Positions 14,500-18,973 of a stretch of DNA of 18,973 bases are shown here, piece by piece. Source of the DNA: Oxalobacteraceae bacterium (lineage in GTDB: Bacteria; Pseudomonadota; Gammaproteobacteria; Burkholderiales; Burkholderiaceae_D). Both the position numbers and the translations under genes were made by a program. Position 1 is the stretch's first letter; every line of letters begins with the position of its first letter. Below the pieces are notes generated by a model that made no database searches, was not told where the DNA came from, and was given only the letters and a program-made list of their open reading frames with translations. The stretch lies in the NCBI GenBank assembly GCA_003537575.1, contig DPRS01000039.1, positions 1-18,973 on the forward strand, written 5' to 3'.

Positions 14500-14603
14500 G
14501 GTTGTGGCGCACCCGCCCGCGTCCAACACTAGTCGACTTGCCGGGCGATGACAGCATTGCCCATGGCATGGACATCATCGCAGCGGAATCAGGAAACTGC
14601 GCT

Positions 14604-14638
14604 CCTGTACAACCACGGCATGCCGTGGGTTGTACAGG
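14604..14638. repeat. Long imperfect hairpin of unknown role
   Basis: CCTGTACAACCACGGC and GCCGTGGGTTGTACAGG form a 16-bp stem with one bulged base and almost no loop; the centre CACGGCATGCCGTG is a perfect palindrome. No T tract follows on either strand, so it is not a standard terminator. It lies in the space between the convergent lipoprotein and czcE genes. The rest of 14500-14769 shows no gene. Confidence 0.55.
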
Positions 14639-14769
14639 CAGCTGTTGGCTGGGTTAATCAGGAATAATCCGCTCTAAACTTTCTACCACTGAGTGCTTCG
14701 AGGACGTTACACAGCATTCTCCAGCCATAGCCCGTTTTCCATTTTCAAGGCTTTTTCCTTCAGCCCAAT

Positions 14770-15141
14770 TCAGTTATCCAGTGTAGGATCGAAGTTGGGC
14801 TTTTGAACATAAACCACGACTTTACCCACGTTAATGTCCTTTGGTGCGATGGCCGCCATCTCAAAAATGGGAGTGCCATATGTGTAGAAATTCCAGGTGA
14901 ACGATTTCCCGTCCACTACAAACTTCACCACTTCCCAGCGTTCAACATTGATATACTTGGTCGTTGGCGTGATCGTTATGGTGCGTTGTGCCGCCGCTTC
15001 GGGTGCAGGCGTGCCAAAAGGCTCTTTCACCCTCGACGAAAGCAGCGCCTGAGTCTCCTTGTCTACCGCCATTGCGGTAGTGCCTACGGTCGCGGACAAT
15101 GCGCCCAGTACAATAATTGTGGCCAGTTTAAGTTGGTTCAT
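14770..15141 (-). CDS. czcE: CzcE-family periplasmic heavy-metal resistance protein
   Basis: The 123-residue protein matches the CzcE family, small periplasmic proteins linked to copper binding and metal resistance in Cupriavidus. A signal peptide ends near TTAMA-VD (about 25). The conserved core is TITITPTTKYINVERWEVVK (54-73), FVVDGKSFTWNF (74-85) and then IAPKDINVGKVVVYVQ (98-113). Length and order agree with the family. Unusual here: the mature protein has no histidine or cysteine and only one methionine (M95), so the copper ligands described for CzcE are not present. AGGAG lies six to seven bases before the ATG. The gene stands alone, transcribed away from cueR, with a perfect inverted repeat upstream. 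Confidence 0.8.
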   Translation of the reverse strand: MNQLKLATIIVLGALSATVGTTAMAVDKETQALLSSRVKEPFGTPAPEAAAQRTITITPTTKYINVERWEVVKFVVDGKSFTWNFYTYGTPIFEMAAIAPKDINVGKVVVYVQKPNFDPTLDN

Positions 15142-15189
15142 GTGTTTCTCCTGAAGGGTTCCCTATTGGGTGGTTGTGTAGGCCAGCGT

Positions 15190-15250
15190 ATTGTAGGAGG
15201 CTGCGGCTTACCAGAGCCTGACGGCAAAATGACATTTTCGTAATGTCATT
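15190..15250 (-). promoter_or_regulatory. czcE promoter with perfect 9-bp inverted repeat
   Basis: AATGACATT-TTCGT-AATGTCATT (15228-15250) is a perfect dyad. A leftward TACAAT -10 (15190-15195) lies downstream with no good -35, so the dyad centre sits about 56 bases before the expected start, a typical activator position. The half-sites TGACA/TGTCA resemble those of CusR/CopR-type response regulators but the spacing is three bases wider. The sensor kinase at the right edge could belong to its regulator. Confidence 0.6.
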
Positions 15251-15401
15251 CGCGCAACCCTCATTTCGTTCTGCTCCCTAAAAGAATCATGTTGCCTTAT
15301 TGAACTCTTCGGCACGCCTGGAAAACTTGCATCAATCGATGCTCCGAAATTTTTCTGTGAAACATTCGATATTGGGATAACTGCAAACAGCCGAATTTGC
15401 C

Positions 15402-15432
15402 TTGACCTTCCCACAATGGCAAGTCCAATATT
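15402..15432 (+). promoter_or_regulatory. MerR/CueR-type promoter of cueR
   Basis: TTGACC (15402-15407) and AATATT (15427-15432) are separated by 19 bp, the over-long spacer typical of MerR-family promoters. The spacer begins with the CueR half-site ACCTTCC, paired with a weaker GCAAGTC half-site in a 7-7-7 arrangement. It faces cueR, suggesting autoregulation. A matching element precedes the ferredoxin gene. Confidence 0.65.
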
Positions 15433-15493
15433 TCAATCAGATTGCCCCGCCCTCAGGGAAAATTTGCCATGACACGAATTGAAGGAAAATGAA

Positions 15494-15939
15494 ATGAATA
15501 TCGGTGAAGCGGCGGCAGCCTCCGGCATGTCCGCAAAAATGATTCGGTACTACGAAAGCATCAACCTCATCAAACAAAGCCACCGTACCAGTAGCGGCTA
15601 CCGGACCTATGGCGACAGCGAACTCCATACGCTGCGTTTGGTTAAACGCGCGCGCTCGGCTTTTCGGTGGAACAGATCCGCGAGCTGCTGTCGCTGTGGC
15701 AGGACACCGGCCGTGCCAGCCAGGATGTCAAGGCAATCGCCATGCAGCATGTGACCGAACTCGACAAGCGGATAGTGGAAATGACGGAAATGCGTGACAC
15801 CCTGCGTCACCTGGCAAACGCCTGCGCCAGCGACTATCGGCCGGAGTGCCCAATCCTGGTCGGCCTGGCCGCGACTGCCCAGGCCCCCAAAGCCGGCACC
15901 AGGCGCAAACATGCGTCATGCTTGGCGGATGCCGAATAA
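15494..15939 (+). pseudogene. cueR: CueR-like MerR-family copper(I) regulator, frameshifted
   Basis: The N-terminal frame has the MerR helix-turn-helix and wing: MNIGEAAAASGMSAKMIRYY and SSGYRTYGDSE, ending KRAR at residue 54. The sequel LGFSVEQIRELLSLWQD lies in the next frame, so one base (or four) has been lost in the run GCGCGCGC at about 15647-15655. The second frame continues to TAA at 15937-15939 and holds the coil helix plus C-x7-C (CASDYRPECP), the Cu(I)/Ag(I)/Au(I) site of CueR. Without the shift the protein would be about 148 residues, the normal length. Start ATG 15494 follows GAAGGA. As read, the first frame stops at 15752-15754, before the metal loop. A sequencing error in the GC run is a real alternative to a mutation. 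Confidence 0.82.
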
Positions 15940-15987
15940 ATTTCGCTTACCCAAGCCCTAATCGCGTGGCCGAGCGCCGCCAGGCAT

Positions 15988-16326
15988 TCAGCTGTTTTCC
16001 TTGACCTGGTTGATCGAATACTTTGGAATGTCGACGACCAGGTCGGCATCGCCAACGATGGCCTGACAAGACAGGCGGGATGTCGGCTGCAAGCCCCATG
16101 CACGGTCCAGCATGTCTTCTTCCTGTTCGCTCGCCGGGTTCAGCGAGTCGATCCCTTTTGCCATCACTACATGGCACGTCGTGCACGCCCCCACTTTTCC
16201 GCAGGCATGTTCGATCTCGATGCCGTGATCCAGCAAGGCATCGCACACAGTGGTGTTGGCGTCCGTTTCAAAGGTCGTGCCTTGAGGCACATATTCTGAA
16301 TGCGGCAACACAGTGATTTTCGGCAT
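15988..16326 (-). CDS. fdx: 2Fe-2S ferredoxin, Isc/adrenodoxin type
   Basis: The 112-residue protein matches the ISC-type (Fdx/adrenodoxin) ferredoxins. Four cysteines bind the cluster: C42-x5-C48-x2-C51 in HACGKVGACTTCH and C87 in RLSCQAIV. It carries the MPKITVLPH start and the SEQEEDMLDRAWGL and PTSRLSCQ segments typical of Fdx, which supplies electrons for Fe-S cluster assembly in the cytoplasm. ATG 16324-16326 follows AAGGA at good spacing. Unusually it is not in an isc operon; it stands alone, convergent with cueR, behind a CueR-type promoter. It may replace or reinforce Fdx when copper damages Fe-S clusters. That job is inferred. Confidence 0.88.
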   Translation of the reverse strand: MPKITVLPHSEYVPQGTTFETDANTTVCDALLDHGIEIEHACGKVGACTTCHVVMAKGIDSLNPASEQEEDMLDRAWGLQPTSRLSCQAIVGDADLVVDIPKYSINQVKENS

Positions 16327-16413
16327 AGTCAATTCCTTAGACGAATCAAGTCCACTCCCATTGCACGATCTGCTTATCTTCGAGCTTCCCGTCCCTCGCA
16401 ATTTCTATCGATA

Positions 16414-16444
16414 ACGCTATGGTTTCCCCTCGTAGGAAGGTCAA
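16414..16444 (-). promoter_or_regulatory. MerR/CueR-type promoter of the ferredoxin gene
   Basis: Reading leftward, TTGACC (16439-16444) and TAGCGT (16414-16419) are 19 bp apart. The spacer carries ACCTTCC-N7-GGAAACC, close to the CueR dyad ACCTTCC-N7-GGAAGGT. Transcription would start about 80 bases before the fdx ATG. The -10 is weak, as expected for a promoter that needs a MerR activator. No second promoter of this kind faces the copper storage gene. Confidence 0.65.
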
Positions 16445-16666
16445 GCGTCCCATCATCCACAGCATGGGTTTAATTCAGCGCACAAAGCCTCTGCACATTC
16501 CGGGAACATAAGCGGATTTGCAAGCTCGCATTCGGGAGCGAGCCCCACTCGCGGTGCAGAAGGTAATTTCGATGGATTACAACCGAAACTGAATCGCTGG
16601 ACCTGCCGCTGCATGATCCGCAGCAGCAGTATGTGATTTCCGCATTAACTCTTGATTGGAATAATC

Positions 16667-17044
16667 ATGGCCCATGAACAATTTGCATCCTGTATCGAAG
16701 CCTGCAATGCGTGCGCAAATGCCTGCGACCATTGCGCAACCGCCTGTCTGCAGGAACCCGATTCGCAGGCGATGGCGCGCTGCGTTTCTTTGGATATGGA
16801 CTGCGCCCAGATTTGCCGCATGGCGGCCAGCTATATGGCGCGCGGCAGCGAATTTGCCAGTACGATCTGCCAGGCTTGCGCAGAGTTGTGTGACGCTTGC
16901 GGCGACGAATGCGCAAAATTCCAGATGGAACATTGCCAGGCGTGCGCACAAGCCTGCCGTCGTTGCGCGGACGAATGCCGGCGCATGGCCAGCGGCGCAC
17001 CGACGGTAGGGAAAGGACAGTCGAGCGGCATGGCTGCACATTGA
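16667..17044 (+). CDS. csp: Cytosolic four-helix-bundle copper storage protein (Csp)
   Basis: The 125-residue protein has 19 cysteines, many in CxxC or CxxxC pairs along helices: C9, C13, C16, C20, C23, C27 in the first, C39, C46, C50 in the second, C68 to C82 in the third, C90 to C104 in the fourth. This is the pattern of Csp (DUF326) proteins, whose tetramers store many Cu(I) ions on cysteines lining the bundle. There is no signal peptide, so it is the cytosolic Csp3 type. The start MAHEQFASC is chosen; an upstream frame start at 16652 would add five residues and has no better ribosome site (TGGA lies about seven bases before 16667). It lies divergent from fdx with about 340 bases between starts. 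Confidence 0.87.
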   Translation: MAHEQFASCIEACNACANACDHCATACLQEPDSQAMARCVSLDMDCAQICRMAASYMARGSEFASTICQACAELCDACGDECAKFQMEHCQACAQACRRCADECRRMASGAPTVGKGQSSGMAAH

Positions 17045-17272
17045 CATAGTGCTGTCCCCTTCACCACGGGGCCGCCGCTCTGGCAAGGCTGCCATTTCGG
17101 CCAATAGCTTCGTGTTGCTGGCAATAGCCCTTATCTTTTCTTGCCATGTTCAGCATCGGTATTTGCCGCGATCCTTCCGCACCCGGAATTACTAGCGTCA
17201 ATTAGTTGCACACCCAACCGCTTCGGCATGCCTGAAGATAACGTCCATTTCGACAATAAGGAGTAGGCAATC

Positions 17273-17971
17273 ATGTTCCAGTTCCTTCAGCACGGCAGCA
17301 AATCTCTTGGCGCCATCATGACCGCATGGCTGTTTTTTCTGTGGGCGTTACCTGTGCATGCGGACAGTCCAGGCCGTGGCTTCACCGCCCAGTTTGAAAA
17401 GGACTACCTTGTTTTTATCATCAACCACCATTTTTCCGCCTTGCGCATCACGGAACTAGCCGCTGGCACGGACCGGCAGCGGGACACCGCCGTGGTGAAC
17501 CCGCAGGAAGGCACCTCTCCGACACCGGATACCTCGCCGACGCCAGCCAAAGCCAGTGACGATGAAATCCGCTCCATGGCGCGAGCGGCCAACCGGATGC
17601 AGCGCGAGGAAATCGCCAAGGCACAACGCTTTTTGAAGGAATGGTATGGCATGGACAGCACGCCTCAGCTGTCTCAAATCGGCCAGCAGCAAATCGCCCT
17701 GCTGGAGCAGACGGCGGCCGGCGAAGAATTCAACCGCGAATTCCTGGAAATTTTCAGCACCCACCATTACCATGCATTGATTCCGAGCCTCGATTGCCAA
17801 GTCAAGTCGGAACTAAAACATGATATGTTGCGGCAGTACTGTCAAGGCATTGTCGAAAACCAGACGCGTGAAATTCATGACCTGCGCACGCAACTGTGCA
17901 ACAAATTTGGCATTTGCGACTATCAGCCGACGAACGGCGTGAACGGCCGGCACAGCGCCAGCAGCCGCTAG
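17273..17971 (+). CDS. Periplasmic DUF305-family protein, probable metal-handling
   Basis: The 232-residue protein has a signal peptide cleaved near PVHA-DS (about 30). The DUF305 fold (ferritin-like helical pair) is seen as YLVFIINHHFSALRITELAA (45-64) and EEIAKAQRFLKEWYG (112-126), repeated as FNREFLEIFSTHHYHAL (153-169) and ENQTREIHDL (195-204). Each repeat carries an HH pair (52-53 and 164-165), with four cysteines late in the protein (175, 190, 209, 215). DUF305 proteins include copper-linked periplasmic proteins (CopM). A proline/threonine-rich linker at 80-92 divides the first helical pair. AAGGAG lies nine bases before the ATG. It is convergent with the sensor kinase, 16 bases apart. 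Copper binding is inferred from family and neighbours. Confidence 0.75.
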   Translation: MFQFLQHGSKSLGAIMTAWLFFLWALPVHADSPGRGFTAQFEKDYLVFIINHHFSALRITELAAGTDRQRDTAVVNPQEGTSPTPDTSPTPAKASDDEIRSMARAANRMQREEIAKAQRFLKEWYGMDSTPQLSQIGQQQIALLEQTAAGEEFNREFLEIFSTHHYHALIPSLDCQVKSELKHDMLRQYCQGIVENQTREIHDLRTQLCNKFGICDYQPTNGVNGRHSASSR

Positions 17972-17987
17972 TGTGGCAACGCCCCGC

Positions 17988-18973
17988 CTATGGCCGGGGG
18001 AAAGACATGGAAAAGACGGTTTCTTCGGTCGTTGACCGTGCCGAGATGTCGCCGCCATGTCTTTCCACGATGGCCTTGGTAATGGACAACCCCAGCCCGA
18101 CACCTTCATTATCGAACTTCAGATGACTGCGGTCTTTCTCGGCGCGGTAAAAACGCTCAAACAAATGCGGCAATGCGTCGGCAGGTATGCCAGAACCCGG
18201 ATTGCGCACAGACAGGGTCACGTCATCACGTTCATCCTGGATCGATACCAGGATTTCCTGTCCAGACGGCGTATATCGGAGCGCATTCGACAGCAAGTTA
18301 CTGATCGCACGGCGCATCATCAGGCGATCGCCCTGCATCTTGCCGCTGCCGGTCAAGCGCAATGCGACCTGCTTTTCTTCGGCCAGGGCTTCGTAAAACT
18401 CGAACAGTGCCCCCACCTCGTGCGCCAGCTCGATCTCTTCCCGGGAGGGCAGGAGCAAGCCCTGCTCGGCCCGCGCCAGGAACAGCATGTCCGAAATCAT
18501 TCGCGCCAGGCGATCGAACTCTTCGGCGTTCGAGGCCAGAATGTCGCGGTACTCGTCATTGCTGCGCGCCTGGCTGAGCGTAACGTGCGTCTGCGTCATC
18601 AGATTGCTGATCGGGGTGCGCAGTTCATGGGCAATGTTCGCCGAAAACTCGGATAGCCGGCGAAACGCATCTTCCAGCCTGCCGAGCATCTGGTTCAGCG
18701 TCGCGGCCAGTTCCGCCATTTCAACCGGAACCGACTCGATGGGCATGCGCAAGTCCAGCTTGCCGGCCGTGACGCTCGATGCCCGTTCTTTCATCGTAAA
18801 GAGGGGCATCAAGCCCTGCCGGACCACCAGCCACCCCAGCAAACCGCAGACCAATGCCGCCACGACCACATACATACCCATCGCTCTTTGAAACTTTGAG
18901 ATGAAGACCGCATGGTGGTTGACGTCGACCGCCACTGCGACGATGACGGGCGCCGTTCCCGGCATTCGGGTGG
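17988..18973 (-). CDS. Heavy-metal sensor histidine kinase, CusS/CopS/IrlS type (5' end outside window)
   Basis: The minus-strand frame stays open to the right edge, so the N-terminus and first membrane helix are missing. From the first ATG in view the order is: end of periplasmic sensor (PVIVAVAVDVNHHAVFISKF), membrane helix (about 31-48), HAMP region (about 49-102), dimerisation helix with phospho-acceptor H113 in SANIAHELRTPISNL, then the ATP domain: N box NLLSNALRYT, G1 VRNPGSGIP, F box LFERFYR and G2 GVGLGLSITKAI. This matches metal sensor kinases that activate cus/cop/czc genes through an OmpR-type regulator. That regulator is probably upstream on the same strand, beyond the window. Confidence 0.88.
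   Translation of the reverse strand, partial: TRMPGTAPVIVAVAVDVNHHAVFISKFQRAMGMYVVVAALVCGLLGWLVVRQGLMPLFTMKERASSVTAGKLDLRMPIESVPVEMAELAATLNQMLGRLEDAFRRLSEFSANIAHELRTPISNLMTQTHVTLSQARSNDEYRDILASNAEEFDRLARMISDMLFLARAEQGLLLPSREEIELAHEVGALFEFYEALAEEKQVALRLTGSGKMQGDRLMMRRAISNLLSNALRYTPSGQEILVSIQDERDDVTLSVRNPGSGIPADALPHLFERFYRAEKDRSHLKFDNEGVGLGLSITKAIVERHGGDISARSTTEETVFSMSFPRP

Noticed and set aside
16524..16543. GCTCGC/GCGAGC hairpin between fdx and csp
   Set aside because: Only a 6-bp stem with an 8-base loop and no T tract; expected by chance in this GC content.
17980..18000. GC-rich inverted repeat between the convergent DUF305 and kinase genes
   Set aside because: Imperfect, overlaps the kinase stop codon and lacks T tracts, so a terminator call is not supported.
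18057..18656. A 199-codon rightward open frame opposite the sensor kinase
   Set aside because: The minus strand has all kinase boxes in order; the plus frame has no recognisable domain.

Overview
This window looks like an accessory (island, ICE or plasmid) segment from a betaproteobacterium of the Burkholderiales, plausibly Oxalobacteraceae. The evidence is a czcI/C/B/A-type metal efflux operon, czcE, a CueR-type regulator, moderately high GC coding with typical Burkholderiales Shine-Dalgarno spacing, and plasmid/ICE marker pieces (a KorA-like repressor and a wrecked radC). No rRNA, tRNA or CRISPR array was seen. The genus assignment is an inference.

Left edge (1-2517): an AT-richer segment carries a Thoeris-like pair, namely the C-terminal SLOG end of a ThsA-type protein cut by the window edge and a ThsB-like TIR protein with an unusual N-terminal zinc-finger-like motif and membrane segment. 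It is followed by a truncated insertion sequence end, a strong terminator, a KorA-like repressor with a dyad in its promoter, and about 460 bp with no recognisable gene.

Centre (2518-13436): nine genes run on the minus strand, closely spaced. Transcription starts from an ArsR-rhodanese fusion with a clear promoter/operator. It is followed by a persulfide-dioxygenase-like metallo-beta-lactamase, an MFS transporter and a DMT/EamA permease with a 23-histidine tail, then by a second promoter and a heavy-metal RND efflux operon (czcI-like, czcC, a membrane-anchored accessory protein, czcB, czcA, a small periplasmic protein). The first part probably senses and detoxifies reactive sulfur; the second exports metal cations from the periplasm and cytoplasm across the outer membrane.

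Right part (13430-18973): remnants of radC and an unknown gene separate the efflux block from a set of mostly copper-linked genes. These are a Met/His-rich EF-hand lipoprotein, czcE with a perfect 9-bp inverted repeat in its promoter, a frameshifted cueR with its own MerR-type 19-bp-spacer promoter, a 2Fe-2S ferredoxin behind a second CueR-type promoter, a cytosolic 19-cysteine copper storage protein (Csp), a periplasmic DUF305 protein, and the 3' part of a CusS/CopS-like sensor kinase that runs off the right edge.

Together the window is a metal (copper plus divalent cation) and sulfur-stress resistance cargo region set in decayed mobile-element backbone, with a possible variant Thoeris defence system at its left border.
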